Shown here: positions 8,848 through 17,880 of the stretch, in pieces
Numbering within the stretch: position 1 is the first letter of the stretch
How the letters are laid out: each line of letters opens with the position of its first letter
NCBI GenBank assembly: GCA_947623655.1
Contig: CANQHG010000004.1
Span: forward strand, 38,081-102,080
Length of the DNA: 64,000 nt
Direction of reading: 5' to 3'
From: an uncultured Clostridia bacterium
Lineage (GTDB): Bacteria; Bacillota; Clostridia; Christensenellales; Borkfalkiaceae
Translations under genes and position numbers: made by a program
Notes under the pieces: generated by a model
The model's database searches: none
Told to the model about the DNA's origin: nothing
What the model saw: the letters and a program-made list of their open reading frames with translations, nothing else

Positions 8848-10926
8848 ATGAAGAAAACAGGCAAAACAAGAAAAAAACTCACTCCGTTTTTCATCGCGTT
8901 CCTCGCGGTGGCGCTCGTGTTCCTCGCCTTGGGGCTCGGCACGCTCGGTTCGTTCCGTACCACGGGCGACGACTTCGAGCTCAGGGCGCCCGTGACCGAC
9001 GGGAACGGCGAGCGGCAGACCTCCACCGTTGTGTTCCGTCTCGAGTCGAGCGTCTCCGAAACTTATACCGACGCAGAGGGGAAAGAACAGACCCGTAGCG
9101 TCAGTCTTCTTATCGACGACGTGTATCTCTTCGTCAACGCCGTCTACGCCGAGGCGGGCGTTCCCGCGGGCGTATCCGTGCGCCGCAGCTCTTCCTCCGA
9201 CGATTATTTCGGCGGACAGGTGACGGGAAGCGTCGAAAACCTCTTTACGGAGACGCAAAATACGGAAGAGGGGACGGAGCCGCAGGCCGAAGAGACCGAA
9301 GAAGAGTACGGCGGGCTTTACCGTTGGATCAACCCTTTCACGTTCGCGACGAATTGGTCGATCAGCACCTATCGCTATTGGGAACTCTCCGCGACGAGCG
9401 CGAACATGCGTGTGGCGGAAGTCCTCTTCGTCGGGAGACCCAGCGACGCGACAAACGCTTCCAGCGAGAGATATATCGTTCCCGCGAGCGTCGTCTCCGC
9501 AACGCCCGACACGGGCGAGACGGCCGAAGAGGCGAGAGCGAAGGCCGAGGCTCTTCTCGACGCCCAGCCCTCCGAGCTTCCCTCCGAGCCCGTCAGCTCT
9601 TACGATACGTTCACCGAAGCGGAGTTCTATTCTCTTCTCACAGTCACGGAGATGCGCGTCGGAGACCGTTATACCACCGACCTCAACAACCGCGACACCA
9701 GCGTCTATCACGCGGAAAGCGTGTATAACGTGCTCGGCATGGACCTCGTGGCGCTCGGCACGACGATGTTCGGCGTGAGCCCGTTCGGCCTCAGATTTAT
9801 GCCCATGCTCTTCTCGTTTGCCGTTCTCGTGCTCGGCTTCTTCTTTGTGAGAAACCTGTTCAAGAGCGACAGAGCAGGCTTTATCTTCGCGCTTCTGTAT
9901 GCTTTATGCGACTTCTCGTTCTCTCTCGGGCATGTCGGCACGCCGCTCACGGCGGGGCTCTTCTTCCTGTTGCTCGCCGCCTACCTCGTCGACGTCTTCT
10001 ACCGCAAGGGCATGCGGCGGGTCGGCTTTAAGGGCCTTGCGCCTCTCATCTTCGGCGGGCTTGCCTCCGCCGCGGCGATCTGCGTCAACGGGGCGATGCT
10101 CATTCCCGTCGTCGGCGTGTGCGCCCTCTATGTCGCGGCGATGATCCGCCAGCAGAAGGCAAACAGATACTATCTCGATAAGGCGGTCGCGGAGTGCGAA
10201 GCGAAGCCTGCGGCCGAAGACGGCACGAAAGACACGGGGGCCGTTGCCAAGGTCTTGAACGAAAACCGTTATAAGAACCTCTCGGCGGGCTTTGTGTTCC
10301 CCGTGGCGCTCATTCTGGGCACGGTCATCTTCTCGTTGCTCTTCATCCTTCCCGTCTATTATCCCCTCGTCAAGTTCTACGACGATCCCGCTTCTCCCAC
10401 GTCGAACGTGTTCTCGCTCGGCTGGAAGGCGTTTATCGGCGGATTTGTCGGGGTGAACGAGCTTGGGTCCGTTCCCTCGGCATGGAGCGTGTTCCTCACC
10501 CTCTTCAAAGGCACGGGCGAAGCTTACGCCGTTACGGCCGTCGTCATCAACGCGGTCGCCGCGGTGTGCGGTCTCATCGGCCTTGCGTATGCCGTGTATA
10601 AGATCGTAACGATCGCGCGCAACTTCTCCGAACAGGGCAAAGATCTTCGCCGCATCGTGCCGCTTGTGTGCGGGCTCGTGCTCTCGCTCATCGCCGCTGC
10701 ATGCGGCGGCGGAACGCTCGGCTTTATCTTCCTCGCCTATATCTTCTCCTTTATGCTCGCGGCGTACGCGGCAGACGACTGCATGAAGCGCGAGGGAAAA
10801 GCGGGGCTTGCCGCAAAGATCGTGACCATCACGGCGCTCGTTCTTCTGCTCGTATGCTTCGCGCTGTTTGCGATCTTTACTTTCTCGGTACCGTTGCCCG
10901 CAAGCTTTATGGGGAAATTCTTTTAA
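8848..10926 (+). CDS. Multi-pass membrane protein, GT-C (PMT/GT39)-like
   Basis: The 692-residue protein has an N-terminal membrane helix (about 13-35), a large extracytoplasmic Asp/Glu/Thr-rich part to about residue 295, then roughly ten hydrophobic segments. The stretch LGMDLVALGTTMFGVSPFGLRFMPMLF resembles the first-loop/helix block of GT39 protein mannosyltransferases (HPPLGK...LFG.NPFG.R). This would make it a lipid-sugar-dependent glycosyltransferase working at the outer membrane face. The usual acidic DE pair of the first loop is not obvious, so activity is uncertain. A long soluble insert (YLDKAVAECEAKPAAEDG...) splits the helices near residue 440. TATAAT at 8828-8833 lies only 15 nt before the ATG, leaving a very short leader. 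comM follows after 19 nt. Confidence 0.6.
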   Translation: MKKTGKTRKKLTPFFIAFLAVALVFLALGLGTLGSFRTTGDDFELRAPVTDGNGERQTSTVVFRLESSVSETYTDAEGKEQTRSVSLLIDDVYLFVNAVYAEAGVPAGVSVRRSSSSDDYFGGQVTGSVENLFTETQNTEEGTEPQAEETEEEYGGLYRWINPFTFATNWSISTYRYWELSATSANMRVAEVLFVGRPSDATNASSERYIVPASVVSATPDTGETAEEARAKAEALLDAQPSELPSEPVSSYDTFTEAEFYSLLTVTEMRVGDRYTTDLNNRDTSVYHAESVYNVLGMDLVALGTTMFGVSPFGLRFMPMLFSFAVLVLGFFFVRNLFKSDRAGFIFALLYALCDFSFSLGHVGTPLTAGLFFLLLAAYLVDVFYRKGMRRVGFKGLAPLIFGGLASAAAICVNGAMLIPVVGVCALYVAAMIRQQKANRYYLDKAVAECEAKPAAEDGTKDTGAVAKVLNENRYKNLSAGFVFPVALILGTVIFSLLFILPVYYPLVKFYDDPASPTSNVFSLGWKAFIGGFVGVNELGSVPSAWSVFLTLFKGTGEAYAVTAVVINAVAAVCGLIGLAYAVYKIVTIARNFSEQGKDLRRIVPLVCGLVLSLIAAACGGGTLGFIFLAYIFSFMLAAYAADDCMKREGKAGLAAKIVTITALVLLLVCFALFAIFTFSVPLPASFMGKFF

Positions 10927-10945
10927 ATATTCATAAGGGGGATCT

Positions 10946-12466
10946 ATGATCGCTAAAATCATTTGCTATGCGCTCAGCGGCCTCGAGGGCGTGCCCGTAG
11001 AGGTCGAAGCGGACGTCAACAAGGGCGTCCCGTCCTACGAAATGGTCGGGCTTCCCGATACGGCCGTGAAAGAAAGCAAGGAAAGGGTCCGTTCCGCCCT
11101 CAAAAACAGCGGACTGCTCTTTCCGATGAACAGAATCACGATCAACTTCGCCCCAGCCGATCTCAAGAAAGAGGGCGCGGCATTCGACCTTGCCATTGCC
11201 GTCAGTCTTCTCAAGGCGAGCGAACAGCTTTTGGGCGCGGACGTAAAGGATATCGTGTTCCTGGGCGAATTGGCTCTCACGGGCGATATCCGTCCCGTTG
11301 CGGGGCTTCTCCCCATTCTCATTTCGGCGAAATCGCACGGATATACGCGCTTTATCATTCCCGCGGCGAACGCGGAAGAGGCGAGATATCTCGGCGGCGC
11401 GGAGATCTATCCCGCATCGTCGCTGTCCGAAGTCGTCGGCCATCTCGTCGGCATGCGGCCGATCCCGCCCCTCGAACTCAAAGAATTTGTTCCCGGCAGG
11501 CATAAAACGGGTACGGCAGACTTAAAGTATGTCAAGGGACAGCCCGTTGCAAGGCGGGCGCTCGAGATCGCCGTCGCCGGCGGACACAATATGCTCATGT
11601 CGGGCCCTCCCGGCACCGGCAAGACCATGCTCGCAAGATGTCTTCCCACCGTCATGCCCGATCTCAGCTTCGAGGAGGCGCTCGAGATCACGAAGATCCA
11701 CTCTGTGGCGGGCGTTCTTGGCGAAGAGGGCATCGTTTCCGAGCGGCCTTTCCGCACCCCGCACCACACGGCGACCACCGTCTCCATGTGCGGCGGCGGG
11801 AACAGGATCGTCCACCCCGGCGAGATCTCTCTCGCCCACGGCGGCGTCCTCTTCCTCGACGAGTTGCCCGAGTACAAGCGCTCCACGCTTGAGGCTCTGC
11901 GCCAGCCCCTCGAGGACGGTTGCATCACCATTTCCCGCGCGGGCGGTTCCTTTACATATCCCGCACGCTTCATGCTCTGCGCGAGCATGAACCCCTGCCC
12001 CTGCGGCAACTACGGCTCCGCGGACAGGGTATGCACCTGTACGCCCGCCGAGATCAGGCGGTACAGGAGAAAGATCTCGGGCCCTCTTCTCGACAGAATC
12101 GATCTGCAAGTGGAAGTGGACAACATCACATACGACGACCTCACGTCTTCCGAAGTCCGCGAGGACTCCGCGGCCGTGCAAAAGCGGGTCAATGAGGCGA
12201 GGCGGATCCAGCGCGTGCGCTTCGAGGGCTCTTCCATTCATACCAATGCCGAAATGGGGGAGAAAGAGATCCAGGAATTCTGCGTTCTCACCCGCGAGGG
12301 AGATAAAATTCTGCGCGACGCGTTCGAGAGAATGGAACTTTCCGCGCGCGCCCGTGCGCGTATCATCAAAGTAGCCCGCACCATTGCCGATCTCGACAGC
12401 AGCGAACAGATCATGCCCAAGCATGTGTTCGAGGCCGTCTCCTACCGTCTGTTCGACAAGGTTTGA
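10946..12466 (+). CDS. comM: YifB/ComM family Mg-chelatase-like AAA+ ATPase
   Basis: The 506-residue protein has the family layout. An N-terminal Lon-protease-like ChlI domain (about 1-190) carries GLPDTAVKESKERVRSA. An AAA+ domain follows with Walker A GPPGTGKT at 220-227 and Walker B VLFLDELPEY near 300. A Cys-rich loop CPCGNYGSADRVCTC and a C-terminal Mg-chelatase subdomain complete it. In naturally competent bacteria ComM is a hexameric helicase that promotes branch migration during transformation; its role in Clostridia is less clear. It is next to dprA, which handles incoming single-stranded DNA, so a shared DNA-uptake or recombination role is plausible. The ATG is preceded by AAGGGGGATCT. 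Confidence 0.93.
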   Translation: MIAKIICYALSGLEGVPVEVEADVNKGVPSYEMVGLPDTAVKESKERVRSALKNSGLLFPMNRITINFAPADLKKEGAAFDLAIAVSLLKASEQLLGADVKDIVFLGELALTGDIRPVAGLLPILISAKSHGYTRFIIPAANAEEARYLGGAEIYPASSLSEVVGHLVGMRPIPPLELKEFVPGRHKTGTADLKYVKGQPVARRALEIAVAGGHNMLMSGPPGTGKTMLARCLPTVMPDLSFEEALEITKIHSVAGVLGEEGIVSERPFRTPHHTATTVSMCGGGNRIVHPGEISLAHGGVLFLDELPEYKRSTLEALRQPLEDGCITISRAGGSFTYPARFMLCASMNPCPCGNYGSADRVCTCTPAEIRRYRRKISGPLLDRIDLQVEVDNITYDDLTSSEVREDSAAVQKRVNEARRIQRVRFEGSSIHTNAEMGEKEIQEFCVLTREGDKILRDAFERMELSARARARIIKVARTIADLDSSEQIMPKHVFEAVSYRLFDKV

Positions 12467-12471
12467 TCGGT

Positions 12472-13476
12472 ATGAACTATACCCCCGAAGAAAAAACGGT
12501 CATCTATGCGGCGGCCGTAAAAGGCATGAACAACCGCGCGGGGCTTGCCGCCGTGCGCGGGGGCGACGCCGTCCGTCACCTCGACGGTGAGGAAGAAAAA
12601 GAAGTTTCCGCCTACACCGCCATGCTCGAAAAACGGGGGATCTTCATCGTTACGTTTCTTTCGGACGACTATCCCGAGAGCTTGCGCAACGCTTCCGACC
12701 CGCCTCTCATTCTCTACGGCGCGGGAAGGCGCGAACTTCTGAAGAGGCGGAAGCTCTGCATCGTCGGTTCCCGCATCACGCCGCCGTGGGCGGAAAAGTT
12801 CGGGAAAACTCTCTCCGCAGAGCTCTCGGAACATTTCACGATCGTGACGGGGCTCGCCGAAGGAGGAGACGCCGCGGCGATCGCGGGCGCTCTTGCGGGC
12901 GGGAACCTCATCTCCGTTCTCCCGTGCGGGATCGACGTCTGTTATCCCGCCGCGCATACGGCGCTGAAAGAAAAAATTCTCGAAAAGGGTCTCATCCTCA
13001 GCGAATATCCGCTCGGGACGGGCACCGCAAAATTCTCTTTCCATGCGAGGAACAGGCTTCTCGCGGGGCTGAGCGAGGGCGTTCTCGTCCTCTCGGCGGG
13101 CGTCAGGAGCGGCGCTCTCATCACGGCGGGCCGCGCCCTCGACTACGGCAGAGACGTGTTCGCGCTTCCCTACAATGCGGGCGTCTCGCAGGGAGCGGGA
13201 TGTAACGCGCTCATCAAGGCGGGAGCATACCTCGTCACCGAAGCGGCCGATATCCTCTCCGTCTACGGCATTGTATCCAAGGAGAAAGAGGAGCCCGAGG
13301 CAGAGGGAGAAGAGGGACGAATTCTGCAATATCTGCGGGAACAGGGCGAAGTACACGTCGCCGCGCTTGCCGAGGCGCTCGGCATGAGAATTTTCGAAGC
13401 GTCCGCCGCGCTGTCGGCGCTCGAGCTCAAAGGACTCGCCGTCAAATCGGGCGGCAACAAATACAGCGCACTATAA
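12472..13476 (+). CDS. dprA: DNA-processing protein DprA
   Basis: DprA (Smf) binds single-stranded DNA and loads RecA during transformation. The Rossmann-like core carries CIVGSRITPPWAEKFGK near residue 98, VTGLAEGGDAAA and VLPCGIDVCYPAAH. A C-terminal winged-helix domain begins near 275 (GRILQYLREQGEVHVAALAEAL). The ORF track starts at a TTG (12463) that overlaps the comM stop. The ATG at 12472 is better placed, with AAGG about 10 nt upstream, and gives 334 aa. The Asp-Ala-Ala-His block usual in the family reads GGDAAAIAGAL here, so its His is replaced. The gene is in the comM-dprA-topA-trmFO operon; topA follows after 13 nt. Confidence 0.93.
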   Translation: MNYTPEEKTVIYAAAVKGMNNRAGLAAVRGGDAVRHLDGEEEKEVSAYTAMLEKRGIFIVTFLSDDYPESLRNASDPPLILYGAGRRELLKRRKLCIVGSRITPPWAEKFGKTLSAELSEHFTIVTGLAEGGDAAAIAGALAGGNLISVLPCGIDVCYPAAHTALKEKILEKGLILSEYPLGTGTAKFSFHARNRLLAGLSEGVLVLSAGVRSGALITAGRALDYGRDVFALPYNAGVSQGAGCNALIKAGAYLVTEAADILSVYGIVSKEKEEPEAEGEEGRILQYLREQGEVHVAALAEALGMRIFEASAALSALELKGLAVKSGGNKYSAL

Positions 13477-13489
13477 AACAGGATAATAT

Positions 13490-15691
13490 ATGGATCTGAT
13501 CATCGTAGAATCGCCCAGCAAGGCAAAGACAATTTCAAAGTATCTCAAGGGGAAATACCGTGTGGACGCTTCGGGCGGCCACATCCGCGACTTGCCCCAA
13601 AAAACGCTCGGCGTCGCCGTCGACAAGAATTTCGAGCCCCGCTATGTCACCTCTCCCGGCAAGGAAGAGACGATAAAGCGCCTCACCGAAGAGGCGAAGA
13701 AGGCCGACAGAGTGTATCTGGCTACCGACCCCGACCGTGAGGGCGAAGCCATCTCGTGGCACCTTCAGAGCGTTTTAGGGCTGCCCGAAGAGGGGGAGAA
13801 CCGCATCGAGTTTAACGAAATTTCTCCCCGCGCCGTCGAGAGAGCGCTCAAAAATCCGCGCAAGATCAACTATAGTCTCGTGGACGCCCAGCAGGCAAGG
13901 CGCGTGCTCGACAGGCTCGTCGGCTATAAGCTCTCCCCGCTTCTGAGCAATAAGATACAAAACAAGCTTTCCGCGGGACGGGTACAGTCGGTCGCGCTCC
14001 GTCTTGTCGTCGAACGCGAGCGGGAGATAACGTCGTTCGTGGCAGAGGAATATTGGACAATTTCCTGCGATCTGCAGGATCTTGGCAAGAACCATCCCTC
14101 TTTCCGCGCCGTTCTCGAGAAGCTCAAGGGCAAAAAGCTCAAGATCGCCTGCAAAGAAGAGGCCGACAACGCCTTGGCGGCTCTGGGCGGCGGGGAATAC
14201 GTTGTAGGCTCCGTCAAAAAGACGGTGACGCGTTCGCACGCCCCCGCGCCTTTCACGACTTCTACTCTGCAACAGGACGCTTCCAACAAACTCGGCCTCT
14301 CCGCGCCCGAGACCATGCTCATGGCACAGCACCTCTACGAGGGCATCGACGTCGAGGAAGAGGGGCATATCGCGTTCGTCACCTATATCCGTACCGACTC
14401 CACCCGCGTCTCCGAGGAGGCGCAACAGGCGGCGCGGGAGTATATCGCGGCCAAATACGGCAAGGAATATCTTCCCGAAAAACCCAACATATATGCTTCT
14501 AAAAAGGGCGCGCAGGACGCGCACGAGGCGATCCGTCCCATCGATCTTTCGCGCACGCCCGAAGCCGTGAAAAAGATGCTTGACAAGAAGCACTACAGCG
14601 TTTATAAGCTCATATATGAGCGTTTTATTGCCTCGCAGATGGCGGAAGCGCTATACGACGCCGTGCAGGCGGATATCCTCAACGGGGACTATACGCTCAA
14701 GGCGAGCGGCAAGGCTCTCCGCTTTGCGGGGTTTACCGCCGTGTGGGCGGACGTCAAAACGGAGGGCGAAGAGGAGACCAAGGGACTTCTGCCTCCGCTC
14801 AACGAGGGCGACGGGCTCGAATGCCTCGCGGTCAAACCCGAGCAGAAGTTCACCAAGCCGCCGATCCGCTACACCGACGCTTCTCTCGTCAAGGCGATGG
14901 AAGACAAGGGGATCGGCCGCCCGTCGACATACGCCTCCATCATCTCCGTGCTCAATAAGCGCAAATATGTCGAAAAAGAGGGCAAATACATGAAGCCCAC
15001 CGAGGTCGCCTACCGAATCACGGACATGCTCGTACAGTACTTCCCCGACATCATGGACGTCGGCTTTACGGCGGGTATGGAAGAGCGGCTCGACGAGATC
15101 GAAGACGGCGGCAAGGATTGGCACTCCATCATCGGAGACTTCTATCCCCCCTTTGAAAAACAGCTCCGCCACGCTTCCACCGACGGCGACGTGATGACGG
15201 AGATCAGATGCGAGAAATGCGGCCGTCCCATGGTGAGAAAGACGGGGAAATACGGCACATATCTTGCATGCAGCGGCTATCCCGCTTGTTCCAATATCGT
15301 CAGCGAGACGCAGGACGAAGTGTCCGACACGCCCTGCCCCAAGTGCGGCGCGATGATGGTCGTAAAGAGCGGCAGGTTCGGCAAGTTCCTCGCCTGTCCC
15401 AACTATCCCTCCTGCAGATCCACGTTGCCTTTCGGCGAAAAGAAAGAAGAGGATATTCTGGAAGGCGTCTGTCCCGATTGCGGCAAACCGACAAAGAAGT
15501 TGCGTTCGCGCACGGGAAAACCTTATTACGGTTGCAGCGGCTATCCCGCCTGCAAATTCATGAGCTGGGATATGCCCACGGGCGAAAAGTGTCCGAAGTG
15601 CGGCGCTGCCATCGTCAAATCCGCCCGCGGCGTCGTCAAGTGTTCCGACCGCTCGTGCGGCTACAAAGTGCCGTCGGAGTCGAAAAAATGA
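13490..15691 (+). CDS. topA: DNA topoisomerase I (type IA)
   Basis: TopA relaxes negative supercoils through a 5'-phosphotyrosine intermediate. The 733-residue protein begins with a TOPRIM domain (LIIVESPSKAKTISKYL; TDPDREGEAISWHL). It has the catalytic block TYIRTDSTR with the active Tyr at 299 and the SAGRVQSVALRLV segment. Four C-terminal zinc ribbons, each with paired CxxC-type cysteines (CEKCG, CPKCG, CPDCG, CPKCG), bind single-stranded DNA. The stop codon overlaps the trmFO ATG (ATGA). The dprA-topA-trmFO order is the one seen in Bacillus. Confidence 0.97.
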   Translation: MDLIIVESPSKAKTISKYLKGKYRVDASGGHIRDLPQKTLGVAVDKNFEPRYVTSPGKEETIKRLTEEAKKADRVYLATDPDREGEAISWHLQSVLGLPEEGENRIEFNEISPRAVERALKNPRKINYSLVDAQQARRVLDRLVGYKLSPLLSNKIQNKLSAGRVQSVALRLVVEREREITSFVAEEYWTISCDLQDLGKNHPSFRAVLEKLKGKKLKIACKEEADNALAALGGGEYVVGSVKKTVTRSHAPAPFTTSTLQQDASNKLGLSAPETMLMAQHLYEGIDVEEEGHIAFVTYIRTDSTRVSEEAQQAAREYIAAKYGKEYLPEKPNIYASKKGAQDAHEAIRPIDLSRTPEAVKKMLDKKHYSVYKLIYERFIASQMAEALYDAVQADILNGDYTLKASGKALRFAGFTAVWADVKTEGEEETKGLLPPLNEGDGLECLAVKPEQKFTKPPIRYTDASLVKAMEDKGIGRPSTYASIISVLNKRKYVEKEGKYMKPTEVAYRITDMLVQYFPDIMDVGFTAGMEERLDEIEDGGKDWHSIIGDFYPPFEKQLRHASTDGDVMTEIRCEKCGRPMVRKTGKYGTYLACSGYPACSNIVSETQDEVSDTPCPKCGAMMVVKSGRFGKFLACPNYPSCRSTLPFGEKKEEDILEGVCPDCGKPTKKLRSRTGKPYYGCSGYPACKFMSWDMPTGEKCPKCGAAIVKSARGVVKCSDRSCGYKVPSESKK

Positions 15692-16983
15692 TACAGATCG
15701 TCGGCGCGGGCCTCGCGGGATGCGAGGCGGCGCACTATCTTGCAAAACAGGGGGCGGAAGTCGAACTTATCGACATGAAGCCCCTCAAATTTTCTCCCGC
15801 CCACACGAGCGAAACGCTGTGCGAACTCGTCTGTTCCAACTCTCTCAAGAGCGACGACGTATACGGCAACGCCTGCGGCCTTTTGAAAGAAGAGATGCGC
15901 GTGCTCGGTTCTATCACCATGGCGGCGGCGGAGAAGGCGCGCGTGCCCGCGGGCGGGGCGCTCGCCGTCGATCGTGACAAGTTCTCTCATCTTGTCACAG
16001 AGACCCTCCGTTCATTCAAAAATGTGCACATATCGTCGAAAATCGTCGAAAAATTGCCCGCGCAGGGGATCGTCGCGACGGGGCCTCTGACGGATATGGG
16101 CCTTGCGGAGAATATCCGTGAGACGTACGGCGGCGGCTTGCACTTTTATGACGCTTCCGCGCCCATCGTCGCGGCGGACAGCATCGACGCGTCATGCACG
16201 TTCACGCAGGACCGCTACGGAAAGGGGACGGGGGACTATATCAACTGCCCGCTCACCAAAGAGGAGTACGAAATTTTTGTGCGGGAACTCGTCGGCGCCG
16301 AGCGGGCGACCCTGCACGACTTTGAAAAAGGGGAGATCTTCGAGGGCTGTATGCCCATCGAAGTCATGGCGGCAAGGGGAAAAGATACGCTCCGCTTCGG
16401 CACTTTCAAGCCCGTCGGCCTTGTCTTGGAAGACGGAACGCGCCCCTATGCCGTGCTCCAACTGAGAAAAGAGAATGCGGCGGGCACGAGCTATAATCTC
16501 GTCGGCTGCCAGACCAATCTCAAGTTCGGCGAGCAGAAGCGGGTATTTTCTCTCATTCCCGCCCTCAAGAACGCGGAATTTTTGCGCTACGGCGTCATGC
16601 ACCGCAACACTTATCTGCAATCGCCCGACATTCTGAACGCAGATTTTTCGGCAAAAAACAACCCCGTGCTCTTTTTTGCGGGGCAGATGACGGGCGTGGA
16701 GGGGTATGTGGAGAGCGCGGCTTCGGGGCTCATGGCGGGCATTCACCTGTGGCGGCGGCTGAACGGGAAGCAGACTTCCGTTCCCTCGGACAAGACGGTC
16801 ATCGGCGCTCTCTCGCGCTATATCGCAACGCCGAACAGAGATTTCCAGCCCATGAATGCCAATTATGGCATTCTCTGCGACGGTTTCGGCAACGTGCGCG
16901 ACAAAAAGGAGAAGCGCCGCCTTCTCGCCGAACGCTCTCTTGAAGAGATCGGCGCCTACGCGGATTCCCTCCGTTCATTCTGA
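15688..16983 (+). CDS. trmFO: Methylenetetrahydrofolate-tRNA-(uracil-5-)-methyltransferase TrmFO
   Basis: TrmFO makes m5U54 in the T-loop of tRNA using methylene-tetrahydrofolate and FADH2, in place of the SAM-dependent TrmA. The FAD motif VGAGLAGCEAA is at the N-terminus, followed by the diagnostic LCELVCSNSLKSD and, later, PLTDMGLAENIRETYGGGLHFYDA and QMTGVEGYVESAASGLMAG. The ORF track extends it to 15208, inside topA. The correct start is the ATG at 15688 that overlaps the topA stop, giving 431 aa, a typical length. The xerC-like gene found next in Bacillus is missing, and a repeat-filled gap leads to hslV. Confidence 0.96.
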   Translation: MIQIVGAGLAGCEAAHYLAKQGAEVELIDMKPLKFSPAHTSETLCELVCSNSLKSDDVYGNACGLLKEEMRVLGSITMAAAEKARVPAGGALAVDRDKFSHLVTETLRSFKNVHISSKIVEKLPAQGIVATGPLTDMGLAENIRETYGGGLHFYDASAPIVAADSIDASCTFTQDRYGKGTGDYINCPLTKEEYEIFVRELVGAERATLHDFEKGEIFEGCMPIEVMAARGKDTLRFGTFKPVGLVLEDGTRPYAVLQLRKENAAGTSYNLVGCQTNLKFGEQKRVFSLIPALKNAEFLRYGVMHRNTYLQSPDILNADFSAKNNPVLFFAGQMTGVEGYVESAASGLMAGIHLWRRLNGKQTSVPSDKTVIGALSRYIATPNRDFQPMNANYGILCDGFGNVRDKKEKRRLLAERSLEEIGAYADSLRSF

Positions 16984-17100
16984 GCGTAACGAAGAATCCC
17001 CTGAACGGAGTCCGTGGGTCTATGAGATCCTTCGCCTACGGCTCAGGATGAGCGTCCCTCGCTCATTCTGAGGGAGCATAGCGACCGAAGAATCCCCTCA
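16976..17100 (+). repeat. Interspersed repeat B (TCATTCTGAG...CGAAGAATC) in the trmFO-hslV gap
   Basis: Two copies of a TCATTCTGAG(c/g)...CGAAGAATCCCCT unit occur at 16976-17003 and 17061-17098, and an inverted-like piece (GATCCTTCGCCTACGGCTCAGGATGAGCG) lies between them. Related copies occur at 60780-60815 and in fragments at 63425-63690. The first copy begins inside the last codons of trmFO. The rest of the gap to hslV shows no gene. Confidence 0.7.
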
Positions 17101-17175
17101 AATGCAGTCCCACCTGTTTTGAAATCTTTCAAACGGGGTAAAAGTAAGTAAAATCTCTTTTTCTACGGAGTAATT

Positions 17176-17709
17176 ATGGAATTTCGAGGAACTACGATCT
17201 GTGCCGTTAAAAAGAACGGCGTCACGGCGATCGCGGGGGACGGACAAGTCACCATGGGCGAGAGCGTTGTATTCAAAAATTCGGCGATCAAAGTCCGCCG
17301 CATCTACGGCGGCAAAGTCATTCTCGGTTTTGCGGGATCCGTCACGGACGCGTTCGCACTCTCCGAACGCTTCGAGGGAATGCTCAATAAATTCGCGGGC
17401 AACCTTATGCGCTCGGCGGTAGAGCTCGCGGATCTTTGGCGGAGCGATAAGATCGGCAGAAAGCTCGACGCGATGATGATCACCGCCGATAAAGACACTC
17501 TGCTCATTCTCTCAGGCACGGGGGAAGTCATCGAGCCCGACGAGGGAATCTGTGCGATCGGTAGCGGGGGCAACTACGCCTTGGCGGCCGCGCGTGCGCT
17601 GGCGCAAAACACCGATTTCTCCGCCGAGGAGATTGCAAAGAAGTCCCTCAAGATCGCGTCCGAGATATGCGTCTATACCAACGACCACATCATTTGCGAA
17701 ACTGTTTGA
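17176..17709 (+). CDS. hslV: ATP-dependent protease subunit HslV (ClpQ)
   Basis: HslV is the proteasome-like peptidase of the HslUV complex. The 177-residue protein shows MEFRGTTI, so the Thr at position 6 or 7 becomes the N-terminal nucleophile after processing. The family blocks [64 protein letters not shown] and [12 protein letters not shown] follow. Unlike Bacillus ClpQ, which uses Ser, this copy has Thr. A GGAG ribosome site precedes the ATG. hslU follows, but 171 bp of non-coding, partly palindromic DNA separates the two genes. Confidence 0.96.
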   Translation: MEFRGTTICAVKKNGVTAIAGDGQVTMGESVVFKNSAIKVRRIYGGKVILGFAGSVTDAFALSERFEGMLNKFAGNLMRSAVELADLWRSDKIGRKLDAMMITADKDTLLILSGTGEVIEPDEGICAIGSGGNYALAAARALAQNTDFSAEEIAKKSLKIASEICVYTNDHIICETV

Positions 17710-17880
17710 GCGCATATCTGCTTCGCAATACGGCGTCATGCTTGCGTTTCCCTTTGGTCACGTACGAATTGGTACGCTCCCTGCAGGGAAGCCGCGCATT
17801 CCTTGTCTTGCTTGCATCTATGCACTCAAACTTCGAAGAGACTTTTTGCGCCGATAAGGCATCATCAATAAGGAGTTATT
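17710..17880 (+). other. Non-coding gap between hslV and hslU
   Basis: The 171 bp contain a GCTCCCTGCAGGGAAGC hairpin near 17778-17794 and the partly self-complementary GGTCACGTACGAATTGGTACG just before it. No conserved ORF fits; the track ORFs here are chance continuations of hslV frames. It looks like an inserted palindromic repeat. AAGGAG of the hslU ribosome site is at its right end. Confidence 0.5.

Noticed and set aside
17552-17857. 101-residue ORF across the hslV end and the hslV-hslU gap
   Set aside because: It is out of frame with hslV, and its second half is repeat DNA with no coding signs.
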